Below, piece by piece: positions 11,504-23,557 of a stretch of 64,000 bases of DNA. The stretch covers positions 1,173,476 through 1,237,475 of the forward strand of contig BCJX01000002.1 of NCBI GenBank assembly GCA_001600415.1, read 5' to 3'. The stretch comes from Pascua guehoae (lineage: Eukaryota > Basidiomycota > Tremellomycetes > Trichosporonales > Trichosporonaceae). Numbering within the stretch: position 1 is the first letter of the stretch; each line of letters starts with the position of its first letter. The notes beneath the pieces were generated by a model. It was not told where the DNA came from, did not search any database, and saw nothing but the letters and a program-made list of their open reading frames with translations. The position numbers and the translations under genes were made by a program.

Positions 11504-12416
11504 TTACGTCCCGACCCGCCCTGAAGTGCGTCGGCTGTGCACCAGCTGAAGCATGAAGCATGAGGCACGAGGCGTGCGCTCGGTGCTCCAGCCACAAGGC
11601 CGCATCCGCACAGTCACTCGGACCTGACCGACGGCGGCCGTTCGGGTGCGAGCATGGACGCGTCGCGCGTCCTGAAGAGACATGTCGACGCGTTGGAGAC
11701 TCAAGAAAGGCAACAGGCAATACCCAGGACCGCACACACACCGACAGTACGCACCTTCCACCAGCGACGAGTCGCCTCGCTTTCTTTAATGCCCTCCATG
11801 TCCTTTTCAAAGTCGTCTCCGACATACCGCATGTGCGCAATCAACAGCGAGCAGGGTTCAAAGTAGTGGATCGAGTAGTCTGCGCAGCGTGAGCATCAAC
11901 GCGACGTTCTCGAATCGAGGCTCCAGATTGTTGAAGACGCCACGGCACGTCAGCTGCGAGACCGATCGGTGCCGCTCTCCCACCAAAGATCACGCCATGT
12001 AACGAGAGTTGGACTTCTCGACACAGCCGACGCCATGAAGGGCACCATCCGGCCGGCCGGCCCGATCGGGGCCAGTGTGCGGCGCCATGGTGAGCAATCG
12101 GGACACATTATGGGAATGCGGGCCCAAATCAGACATTCGTGGAAGAAAAAAAGACAAACACAAACACCAACTTACCAACAACGTGCGCCTTGCGCAGCGC
12201 CTCCAAGACTTCAGGCCAGACCGCCGCATGCACCTTGTGTGTGTCAGTGTTATCGCGCTACCCGTAATCCAGGCAACCCCCAATGTGCACAAGCCGCGTC
12301 AACTTGGGACAAACCTTCTTGTACTCATCCAGCGCCTCTGGGCGGACCTTGATGACTTGGCAGATACGCTTGCCCTCGTTTGTCTTGGGCAGCTCGGGGA
12401 ACGGAAGCGAGCTCAT
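11504..12416 (-). CDS. L-rhamnose mutarotase-like protein (DUF718)
   Basis: Small enzyme family that interconverts alpha and beta anomers of L-rhamnose. Exons 12315-12416, 12176-12233 and 11755-11879 give MSSLPFPELPKTNEGKRICQ, then VIKVRPEALDEYKKVHAAVWPEVLEAL, then VVDYSIHYFEPC and MRYVGDDFEKDM, ending ATRRWWK. The HAAVWPEV, YSI and YVGDDFE--M words are hallmarks of the family. The middle intron is 296 nt, long for this genome. The last exon is uncertain. One donor/acceptor pair leads to a stop at 11614 (reading TRDASMLAPERPP) and the other to a stop at 11504; neither shows the usual C-terminal WW--LEEVF pattern. The gene may be complete with a diverged tail or damaged at its 3' end. Confidence 0.65.
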
Positions 12417-13357
12417 GGTGGATCGGTGGAGAGAGTGAGACTAGTAGTGCGAGCAAGGGTTTATGTTGTTGCAAGATATCCACCGCTGCAGCTGCTGGGA
12501 GGCAGGATGCTCGGGATAGTGGGCCGCTCGGCCCGTCTTTGTGCCGATTTCCGAAGTGCGGGGCCCACTTTGTTCTATTTCCACCACTGCGCCAACCCGA
12601 CAACCCAGCCTGCCAAATGCAGCATGCCACGCTTGCAACATGTAACATGTGTGTGTAGGTTGTGTAGGCATTCTGCGTGGCTGAGTGTCACATGTCACGA
12701 CTTGATCCAAGACACGCATTCACAGAGCATTAACCACAGACTATTCGCGGCCTCCCCTGATCCTTAGTTGGTGTAAATGCTCTGTTTAAGAGGAACATAT
12801 GGCGTGGGGTGATGTGTAAGACGGCTGAGTTGAATGCAGCTGAGGTTCGCTTTGGGATGTCGTTGGCACAGTAGTACTTACCGTGTTGTGATACAGTGGT
12901 GGATAGCTCCGTCTCAGACCCATCCAGGATGAACGAACTGCATCAGAGGACGAGGAGCGGGAGACAACTGCCCACGCTCTTGTTAAAGCAGTCTGCCTCA
13001 GTGACGCGGAGGCAGATCGCTCTCTTATCTCAAGCAGCGATGCAGCAAGTAGAATACCTCGTCCGCTTGCATAAAGATGCTGTGTGGGATGTACAGTACA
13101 GTAGTAGCTGCAGTATGATTGTGGCATTTTGGATAGCTGTGGACCCCTCGTGTCTCAGCCGTCACGTGCATCACACAGCAGACGTTAGACGTGATTTTGA
13201 TTCCGCAAACGCGTTCGTGGCGCCAAGTGGAGGTGGAGGCAGCGGCAACGCACACTGCACCGCACTGCAGTCCCGAACCAAAGGTTGTTGGTGCTCGTCA
13301 CAGATCGCCAGCATTTCACTACTCACCAACACACCCTCCGCCCCTCGTTCGCCCACC
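12417..13357. promoter_or_regulatory. Divergent intergenic region
   Basis: Shared upstream region of the mutarotase-like gene (minus) and the UNC80-like gene (plus). An open frame runs upstream of the UNC80-like ATG, but its composition is unlike the protein, and the ATG at 13358 has a strong CCCACCATGG context. I treat this stretch as non-coding. Confidence 0.5.
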
Positions 13358-16300
13358 ATGGCGTCCGGCGCGCCCGCCGCACGCCCCAACAGCTTGGGTT
13401 CACGCCGTCCCCGTGGACCACGGCACATATCTGGGTCTGGGTCTGGGTCCGGGTCCTTCAGTTCGTTATCGGGTCGCAACACTGGCACGACGGCCGGGCT
13501 CGTTCCGCCACCCTCAGCAGACGCACGGTTGTCGACACAGTCTGCACCGCGAACATCGTTTGTCCCGAGCTGGTCTCCAAACCCCGCTTCGTTAGCGGAA
13601 CTGAACAACTTGATACACGGAGAGAGTTCCTTTACCACGTCTCCCGAGCAATCTCCCGGGAATTCACGACCAAGCACACTCCCGCTGGATGATGGGGAGG
13701 CGCGCGACGCTGGGCAAGAGGTTGCGGCATCGCATGTTACAACAGCGGCGACTGCAATGACAACGAGCGGGAACAGAAACATTAGTCCGATTAATATCCC
13801 CCGTTCGCCCCCCGATACGCCCATGGACTTTACTATTCCCAGGACGCAGTCACCCATTTCGTTTGACTCCCCCGACTCGGCCGGCTGGCAGCGACCGTTG
13901 TCACAGCTCTCTAGTCGTTCAAGTCTTCCCAGAGAGACACTGCGCGGCCTCGAAGAGACGCTCGAGTTTCTCCAGTCCATCCCCGAGTCTGGGGCCGTGG
14001 GCTCGGACCGTCCTGATTCGAGCCGACCTCAGTCTCCACAATCACCTGGAAAGGCCGGCACACCGACGGCGCGCAATGAGAGCCGCAGCGGCTCACGCGC
14101 GGGGTCGCGCCCGCAGACACCGAGATTGGTCACTGGCGGCGCGCGGGGGCAGCGGGCACCGCGGACGACCAGTATTGACACGATCAACCTTGTCTCGCCC
14201 GATTCGCTGACGTCGCCCAAGCCCGTGTCGCCGGGCATGAAGCACTGGCAGCAGGTTCGGCAACATGTGCTTGCGCCGGCGCCCGAGGATCGGCCTGTTG
14301 TCGGTGTACCCCAACGCGGCAAAAAGCTTGGCCTTGTGTCCAAGGCTGCCGGCCGTTTGGGGTTCCGGAACGCAGTGGAGAACGTGATGGGCTACGACCG
14401 CCGGCGGCCGTCGACGTACGGCTCGTTTGATGGCAACACTGCACTCACAGACGCCGAGAGGGAGGAGGCGTCGCGTGAGCGCCGTCGCTTTGCGCGCGAT
14501 ATCAAGGCGTGCCTCGACTCGTGCGCCGCCGAGGAGAGCTCGCGCCGCATGCGCCGGATCGCTGCCAAGGCCAACCCGGGAGGCACCCCTGTTGAAGCGG
14601 CGCAGTCGTCCAAACAGTGGTCGATCCACCACAGTCTCAGTGGCGGCCTGGGGAGGGGCGGTGCACAAAGCATACACAATGCCCTCAGTACGCACAAGCC
14701 CGGGAGCATGGGCGCGAGCGCGCAGCTCGATAGTGGCAGCACATTCTCCGCCTTTGCGCCCCTCCTCACCGAACTCCACAGGCATCTCCCCGACGCACGT
14801 GTAAAGCGCGTCTGGTCTCGCACTTGTCCGCACCATGCAGCCATCTTGGCCGAGCTGGGCGTTACCTTCCTCCCCGATTCCTCGTCGTCGGATGGCGAGC
14901 GGGCCCAAGTCCTCGAGGTGTTTGGTGCCGTTGTCCGAAGCTGGGCCACAGATAGTGCCGAGGTAGGTATATACTGGAATGATGGGCACTACTAATACCC
15001 AGGAAGAATTGGCCAGGTGGCTTTGGCTGTGCCGTGCCATGCTCGTGGACGATCGGCAATTGAGAGTGAGTAATCTAATGTGGCCGCTTTGGTTCTCTGT
15101 ATCGTGTAGAAGCAGGGACGTTCGCGCCCAAAAGACCTGGCTCATGTTGATCCTTGTCATGCCATTGTAGCGGCTTGGAACTACACTACAAGAGTCGGCT
15201 GCTGACCTTAGAACCGTGGTTTGAACCTGCTCGAGGCAGTCCTCCGACGTGACCAATCACTACCTGAGAGCTACATGCTGCCATCGACTGTGACCGACTT
15301 TGAGTGCCTGGCAATCGCCCTCCTTCAACTCCTCAATGTACTGGAATACGCTCCCTACTTGAGCGAGCAGCATCAAGGCATTGTTTTAGGACTCCTCTCC
15401 GACCTCTCGGCCGGCGAGATCATTGCCGTTGACGGCACATCCATGACGGAACTCACGGGCGAAGTCATGACTTCGGATGGTATCGAGCCAGAGATAATGT
15501 GGCTGTCAGTCGCGAGGGCCATTTCTGCCGAACCACAGCTCGCTGGTTGGTTGCTTGACCGTCAAGGTGCTGCCCTCAAGGTATGTTGTGACTCGCCATC
15601 CAACCGGGTGTCCCATGGCATGCTAACAACCTGTAGCGCTTTGTCCCTCCTCCCATTTTGGGTGGATCACCACCCCTCGTACTCCGTGTTCGTCTGCTTG
15701 CGGCGACCACTTTCTTCACCTCTCTGGCATCGCTGGTCCGTACCAACACCGATCCACACATCGTCCCCGCTGTGGCGCACCTCTCAGAGGAAATCTTCAC
15801 AGAGGCCGTATCACTGCGTGCACCGCTCGAGGATGCCGCCGCAGTCGTCAGCGGCTACATTGGTGTCCTCATCGCCCTCGAGTTATGGTACCAGGCCAAT
15901 AAACCAGAGGGCGGAGATCCCTTTACTCCGTCTCCCCAAGTCGTCCATGCTGGCGCTAATCATGATCGCCTTCTCCATCACCTCGGTACGGTGGCGAATC
16001 GCGATTTGGACAGCATCGCCGAGCACGTGGTACGTGCCGCCTTGGGTACATAAAAGTCGGTGCTAACTAAAGCAGGTCGCCACATACCCACTCGACGAGC
16101 TTTTGCCGGCTCTGCGGCAGTTTTTGGAGAGCGACCTTGCGACTCTTGGACGCTACTGTGTCCCCCATATCTTCAATGTACGCAGGCCTTGCACGACGCA
16201 GTTTGCTGACATTCAGTGCCTCTCTCCCGAGTCATCGTCCACCCCCAGTGTCAAACCATTTCTCTCGTGGCTACAGACGAGCCACCCGCAGCTCTTCTAC

Positions 16301-19300
16301 AAGCCCCTCTTCTCCTGCTCTGCAGCTACGCAAGCAACGTCGCTTTCGAGCCCGCTTCGCACCGTCCGCACGCTGTCGGCCCTCGTGGGACCCGAAGAGT
16401 TCTGGGTCAAGGCAGACCCACAGATGGTCATGATTGTCCTCATGGGCACCCCACGCCAGGTCAAGGGTAAAGGCAAAGAGGGGTCGCGCGGCGTTGTGGC
16501 CGTCAAGTTGGGCCGGTACGCTGTCCTTACTGAGATGACCCTTGCTGTGCGTGGAATCCAGCGACCGACAGACGCTGGGAGTGCGTCAATTGCAATGCTC
16601 AAGACGTTCCTCACGACCCTGGAGATGCGTCTGAGTACGATGCTCGAGGTCGAGGAGCGTGAGGGTCCGCTGCCGAACGCGTACCGCTCGTTGGCGTGCC
16701 AGCTCTTCAGGGCAATGCGCGTCGCGTCGGGCTGGGTGCGACGCGTTGGAACCACACGCCTCGCAGTGGCATGGTATAGCGGCGACGGGGGCATCCCGCA
16801 CTCGGCCGCGGCACTGGATCTGGCGCAGGTGCAGGCGCTGCGGGGCCTGTATGACTCATACGAGAAACACCAAACCGTTACCGCCGCCCTCGAAGCCCTT
16901 GACGCGCCAATCGTGGACACACTGTCAATGCTCCTTGTCACAATCCAGGCGAGCCTCTTGCCGCAGGATTGGGGCCAGCTCCTGCCGATCATCTGGGAGC
17001 GGTATGCGTTACCAGGCCCCAAGGAGCGCGCAACGTTTCTCCTCATGAAGTGTGCCGAGGCGGTGCCAGGTGGCTTGAGGGAGCGCGTCACTACGGATTT
17101 GTTTAACAGTACGAACCCGACGGCGCGTACTTTAGCGCTGGTCAAGCTTGCCATGCTATACGGCTACCGATTCCAGGTCCTCACGCAGCCAACTGTGACG
17201 GACAGGTCGGTGTTCAAATTCCACAAGGGCACGATCGAGTACGTGCCTACCGAGATGGGCTCTGCCGAGTGGGTGATGCCTCGCGAGGCACACGACGCGA
17301 CTTTGGAAAAATACGGACGGTCACTGCCACTCGAACTGCGGCAGCGGCTCATGGAACTCGGTTGGGTCGACGACGGCGAGCTCACTGCGGCCGACTATGA
17401 GCGGGTTCCCGTCGCTCTCCTACCGCCGTCGCGTGCGGTCGAAGCTGGGCGTGATGGCGTGGGAGGGAACCCGACACTGCGGCGTGTACCGTCCAATCTC
17501 TCCACGCGGAGCACGTCCAAGTCGCATCGTGCCGTGTTGCCACCTATTCTCCTCGCCCTCATCAATGAGCAGGCGCGTCTCCTGCGTGACGTCGGTGATG
17601 TGAATATCACAACACTGTCCTTTGAGCTGGTCCGGCTGCTGGAGCGTGAAGACGCTTCCACATTCTCGCGTACAGCCACCGAGCACCTGCACAAGGACCT
17701 CGTGAGTGCCCTCGAGCGCCTCAACGCCGTCATCGATGCTCCGACACCAAACTTTGCCTATGTCGCCATGAATGCCCTTGTTGGGTACCTCAAGATGACG
17801 GCCGGCACCGGGAGAAAGGGCAGTCTGGGTCCGAATGGCGTGACGGGTTCAAGCCTACCGCCTGTGGCGTGGGCCCTTGTCCTCGGCACCATTTCGCGGC
17901 TTGTGCCTCATGTCTCAGAGCTGTCGCTCCGAGACGTGCGCAAGACAAAGGCCGAGCCAGTGCTCCTCCCGGCAAGCATCTACGAAGACGATGCCGGATT
18001 CAAGCTGCACGGGCCGTGGCGCGACAGCTTGATCGACGTGCAGACGGCCCAGCTCGTCGTACTCGCCGACATGCTGCGTGCGAACCCGCGCGACGTCTAT
18101 CTCGTCAAGAAGATGCTGTTCAACCTCCAGGTCCAGGCCAGCGTCCGGCATTTGCCATTTGCGCGTGCGTGGCTAGAGCTCGTGGGGACGCTCTTTATGG
18201 CGCTCAACAGCAACTACAACGACCGCGCCGAATTGCGCCACTTTGTGCACAATATTGCGTCCGTACTGCAACTGCACGGCACGACCGACATGATTGTGGC
18301 GGCGCATGCGACGCGCGCACTGGCCTTGTGCTCGGCGCGCTTCCGGCGCGTGTTTGCGTCCATCAGCTTTGTCGACACGATGCGCACCGTCTACACTGTC
18401 TATGTGCACGCGCATGCGGCCATTCGCGACGCCATCCAGGTCGCATGCCGGTCCTTTTACCAAATTCACCAGGACGTGTTTGTGTATCAGCTCTGCCTGG
18501 CCATTGGCGAGAGCCCCTTTGACCCACCTGCCGCGTATGAGCTCCTCACGTGCCTGTCCGTGCCCAACGGCCCGACGTCGGGTGTCGCATCGGGCCTCCA
18601 CGGCCTGATTGACAAGTACGAGATGGAGGCGCGCGTGCAGATGTATGCCGGCGGTGCAGAGTTATCGTTGGCCGACGTGGGTACACGTGCCGCTGAACGC
18701 CGTGCCGCGCGTGCTGCAACCCTGTCGCTCGAGCCAGCCCTGTTCCCGCGCGAAAACATTATCCGGCTCCTCGTCACTGTCATTGCGGTGAATGCGGCGT
18801 CGGCGCGTTCGCTCAAGTTTATCGGCCTGCTGGCGGCCCTTGTACCGCATCTGCACGGTACCGACATTCTCCCCGACTCGATTGACGCGATCGGCCGCCT
18901 AGTGCACAAGGCCAAAGCCGGCGATGAGAGCGCCATCCTCAGCTTCCTCCCCGGTGACGAGGCAGACGAGGCAGACTGGCCCGGGGCGCGCCGCGAGTAT
19001 CTTTGCCTCGTGGACGCGTACGCCAACGCTGGCGGCGAGCTAAGTATCAACTCGACGCGCCGCGTGCTCGACATTGTCCTCCAGGTCCTGCACTCGGACA
19101 CTGGCGCGCGTGTGGCCGCGTCTACGATCGAGACGGCAAGTTCCATCCTTGGCGCCATTGCCCGCACGCACCTCGTGAGCCGGCACCCGATCGACTTTTT
19201 GCACAACCTCGCCACTGCGTATCGGCTGCACATGGCCTCAGTCGACTTTTCAGGCGTGCTTGCCGCCATCACCGACCTGATCAAGCGCAGCAACTATGTC

Positions 19301-21129
19301 GTACCCCTTGAACTGGCCTCGCTCGTCGTCTCGCAGTACCTCTCGCCCGCTATACAGATGCTGGGAGAGGGGCACATGGCGTTTAGCGAGCTTGTCCAGC
19401 CGATGCGCTCTGCAGTCGTCGACCTGCTCACCGCGGCCATCTACCTCCGCCACGGGCGTGGAGCGGGTGACGGCACGCGCGATGCGCTGTCAGCACTTGA
19501 AGCGGTGCCTGCGTCGCCAGGTCTGCTGGCCGGATTTGTCGTCCCGCTCGCACTGGCTCTCGAGCCCGGTCCAGATGTCGAAGTGTATTCCGGGGCGTGG
19601 GTCCGCCTCTTGCGTCTCGCCCTCCGCCCCTCGCGGCGCAAGGACCCAAAAGTCGACTCGCCGTCGCTGGCAGCCACATCCGTCCTCTCGCTCCAGCTCG
19701 TCAAGATTGCCGCCGTTCGCGCGCCAGAGTGCATCTCAGCCGTGCCCGGACTGTGGTCCTATCTCGCCGCACACATTTCCGACATGACGACCGACGGCGA
19801 CGCGCGCTTCGCCGCCGCGCCCGAGGGCGTCGTGACGGCCACACCCCGCATTGTCGACTGGATGCTGTGGTCGACAGCCGAGCTCCTTGCGTTCCACCGG
19901 TGCCCGCTGCACGTCGAGCTGCGGTTGCGTATCCAGCGCGCGCTGGTAGAGTCGGAATTCACCCGCTCGCGCCCGTCGTCAATCGCCAGCGACCGCGATA
20001 GGCGGCACGTGTCGCCCGGCACGCCCATTTCGCCCATTGCAGGCTTGCTCCGCCGCCCGTCCGCGTGGCGCACGCCAAACTCGACGCTCTCGTCGCCCAA
20101 CGCGTCGCTCACTCTCAACACGTCCCTCAACGTTGCCCAGAGCACACCGACACGCCGCATGGCCAGTGGGAGCAGCGGCTTTTCGGGCCTCTCTGGCCTG
20201 TCGGGCTTTTCGCGCCGGTCGCCAATCACACCCCGCATCGCCTCACGCAGGAATGCCTCGCCCGGCAGCTCCAGCGCGTCCCCCGCTGGCCCCAGTCCTG
20301 GCGGCCCCGAACCCCCCGCTCTGTCTCCCGGGGCAGCCGGCGCCGCCAGCCATGCAGCGACACCCTCGTCCCCGCTCCGCCCCAGCTTTGCGGCCCTGAG
20401 CGCGCGCCGCGCCAGCCGCCCGGCCCTCGACGTCTTTGTTCCCGCCCGCCGCTTCCCGTCCGCCAACGCGCGGACCGCGCAGGGCGGGGCCATCGTGCAC
20501 CTCCTCGGACCCGCGGCGAGCATGAGCGCCGCCGTCGGCGTGCCGCACGCCCCTGGCAACGCCGTCGGCGGCGCCGGTGGAAATGGTGCTGGAGGCGGCG
20601 AGAGGCAGACCCAAGCCCAAAGCATGGGAGCCACGACCCTCACGGCCATTCGCGAAATGCGCGTCGCGACCGACGAAATGGCAAAGGCCACGCGCGTGGC
20701 GCTCGCGCGCGTCCGGTTTATTTCGGGCTACGACGACGAGGACGTCGGTATGCCCCGTGTCTGGAGTGCGGATGACGCTTTGGTGAGTAGGGTACTTGCG
20801 GTACGGTGCAGCTCCTGCAGTCAACTAACCCCCAGCACGTGATTACCGAGCAGACCAAGGTGCTCGTCGAGCATGAATTCCGCAGCGTGTTCAAGCCCCG
20901 CGACGAGGATGTGGGGCTCGACCTGTCTGCGATGGAGTATGACGACAACGACGACACGCAAAGCAAGTACAGCAAGAACACTCAGAGCAAGCGCGCGTCG
21001 ACGGTCAAGTCGTTCTACGAGTATGATTATGAGAGTATTGCCCACGACGACGACGACTACGATGACAAGGACGACATGGGCGCGTTCGAGACGCACAACG
21101 TCCCGATTGTGTCGATATCGCACGCGTGA
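13358..21129 (+). CDS. Very large HEAT-type protein, UNC80-like
   Basis: Seven exons: 13358-14962, 15003-15065, 15213-15580, 15637-16029, 16076-16177, 16217-20782 and 20836-21129, about 2,460 residues. All junctions keep frame with short GT-AG introns, several with clear CTAAC branch points. The first roughly 450 residues are Ser/Pro-rich and disordered. The long middle is helical HEAT/ARM-like, with segments such as TARTLALVKLAMLYGYRFQV followed by FHKGTIEYVPTEMGSAEWV. A second low-complexity Ser/Pro stretch (about residues 2,030-2,250) precedes a coiled TEQTKVLVEHEF segment and an acidic tail rich in Asp and Tyr. I connect it to the fungal UNC80-like family, whose animal member scaffolds the NALCN channel (fungal partner would be Cch1), from size and the YVPTEMGS-WV block. 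The gene is certain; the name is tentative. Confidence 0.7.
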
Positions 21130-21530
21130 TACCCTGCATATTTTTTTCGATGGACCATGGGAGACGAATGTACATGCCACAGGAGACAGACGATATGTAT
21201 CACTACAAAGTGCATGGATGCGAGGATGGAGTCGCTTGACTCAAACTATGGGACAAGGTGGACAAGGCTTGGCTTCGAGAGACACCATCAACAATGGTGA
21301 AAGGACGTGGAGACATGGAAAGGTGAATGGACGGGAGGTATCGAGGAAGCGAAGGTATGTTTATTGGGGCTGAAAACGGCCCTTCCGAATGTCATCTGCC
21401 ACCCTGGCTTGGGAGGGTGCCTAACAGGCGGTTCGGGTGCGACGGGGCCTCTCTGGGGCAGTGTTATCGAGCGCGAGCCCTATTACATATCAGCACCTGG
21501 CGAAGCATTCGAGATCCACATGTCGGCGCG
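21130..21530. other. Convergent spacer
   Basis: About 400 bp between the 3' ends of the UNC80-like gene and the kinase gene. No gene seen. Confidence 0.5.
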
Positions 21531-23557
21531 TCACTCACTCTGAAGCTTGGCCGCGGTGGTATTGTCAGAGCTGCTCAGCTGAGGCTGAGGCTTGGCTTTA
21601 GCTTTAATCGTCGAGGTCGAGGGACTGGAAGTTGTCAGCGTCGGAACAGCCTACCAGCGTACATCGTAGCCTTGGTGCGGCTCCTCGTGACCATGCGCCT
21701 CGTGGGCTGGGGAGTTTTGTCGGCACCTTCCGTCGCAGCAGGGTCGTCTGCATTCTTGGAGAGTCAACTCTGCAGTTTCAAGTACGAACCACCCACATAC
21801 CTGTACAGTGGCAGTTTTGCCCCGCTTGGAACGACGAAGCCCATTCGGATCCTCATTTTCGTTGCCCCGAGGAGTCTTGCCAGCACCCTTTGTCGGCTTC
21901 GGAACCTTTGAAGCCTTCTGGGCACCAAACGCACTGGGACCCATAACAGGCCTGACGTCGCCGCCGACTGCTGCTGTGATAGTGCGGCTCATTGCCAACA
22001 CTTTCGGTTTGGGCGTCATCTGGTTCGAGTTGCCCTTGGCCTTGAGAGGCTTGCGTACTGGTTGCTTGGGAGTCGCATAAGGATTGGGATGCACATGGAG
22101 GTCATTTTTGGCCGCGGTGGATGATTGTTTCTTTGCCTGTTGTTAGTCCAGCTCTTGGAGTTTCAGCACTCACCACGGCTGGCGACATGTTGATCTCGCG
22201 AATAGGTGGGATCCTGCTCGAAGGCTCCAACAGACCTCCTGTGACTGTCAGCTAAAACAAGCAACTAATAGCTCACCCTTAGTGGCCGCTGGCAGATCGG
22301 GAAGATCCTCCCATTCGCACTCTGCACGGCATTCCCAGCCAGCAAGCATGGAAGCCCATCGTTGCTCCCAGCACTTGGCAGTGCTGTAGAGGCGTTCCTC
22401 AATTTTCTGTGGAGTCTCACACAGGAAGAACGATTTATTGAGGAAGGCAAGAAACATGACGTCTTGCAAAATGGCGGGCGATACAGGGAGTCGGACAGTG
22501 CGCCTGAGCCGCACAGGCGGCACAGGGATCGGAATCTCACGCGTGTTACACCTCAGGTATGGGTGATTCAGAATCTGCGAGACCTGCAGAGTGAGTACAA
22601 AAATTACAGAGCCTGCCGACTTACTGTTGGACGTTTGCGCGGGTCACAGTCGAGCATGTGCTTGAGCAGGTCGGCTCGACCACCAGGCGCCAAGTCGCTA
22701 ATCCGCCACTGAAACGCGGGCTGTTCGTGAAGAATACGCCACCTGATCTCGTCGTTTCCCTCGACTTCTGATCCGATATACGGATTTCCCATTCCCAGCA
22801 TCCTGGCGAACACAATACCTAGAGACCAGACGTCGGCGGCACGGGGATCGTAGGATAGATCCTAATATTAGCAAGGACCTCATTATGAATAACACCCACC
22901 GCCACCTTCTCAGGGCTCGAGTACTCTAGAGTTCCCCCTTGGCTTTGGACCATGTTGCCGTCAGGGAAGAAGTTGGAGAAACCAAAGTCGACAAGGACAG
23001 GCGCAAACCCCTGTTTGCCAAAGGTCAAGAGAATGTTCGCACGCTTGAGGTCTTCGTGGCTGAGACCGATTGCGTGCAGGACCTCCATGGTGCGGAGGAG
23101 ATGCCGCATAACGTCTTTGCACATTCGTTCATCCAACAACTTGGCGCAGGAGGAGAGGCACTTTTTGTGGCGATCGAGGAAGACATAGCTTGGCGTCAGC
23201 TTTGGACAAGAGATCGTTACCCACGTCCACCCGCCGTCCTCAATGACGCCCTGAAGCCCGACAATGCCAGGAATCTTGGCACCGACGAGCGCCTTCAAGA
23301 GCACTACCTCTTTATGGGCCTCGATGGCATCCAACGTGGCATTAGTCCCGACTGGTCCCGGCTCGCTGTGAAGGGAGGGTAGGATTTTGCACGCGGCCTT
23401 GTGCCCCGTGACTGAATGTGTAGCTAGTCGTACGTGTGCTGCGTGTCAGCGATGGGGTGGGGTAGTGCAACTCACCATAGGCCCCACGTCCAAGCGTTGG
23501 GCCAAGTTCCCAAGCCCCAATGCGAGTGAGGCGGCCGCGAGGAGTGTTGAGGAACAT
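21531..23557 (-). CDS. Serine/threonine protein kinase with basic C-terminal tail
   Basis: Multi-exon kinase starting MFLNTPRGRLTRIGAWELGP. The glycine loop is LGRGAYAHVRLA, with the third Gly replaced by Ala. The ATP-binding Lys is in AACKILP. The catalytic loop reads LSHEDLKRANILL: the HRD Arg is Glu, while Asp, Lys and Asn are kept. DFG is VDFGFSNFF, APE is SSPEKVA, and RAADVWSLGIVFARML, DCDPRKRPT and ILNHPYL follow. Activity is likely because K, D, N and DFG are intact. The RD-type Arg is lost, so control may not need activation-loop phosphorylation. After the domain are about 250 residues of Lys/Pro/Ser-rich tail (LRRSKRGKTATV, RRMVTRSRTKATM) ending near 21531. GAWELGPTLGRGAY suggests the NIM1/GIN4-like CAMK group; the subfamily is not certain. 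Confidence 0.85.

Noticed and set aside
12896..13357. In-frame extension upstream of the UNC80-like ATG
   Set aside because: Open by chance; composition differs and the ATG at 13358 has a much better context. A longer N-terminus cannot be fully excluded.
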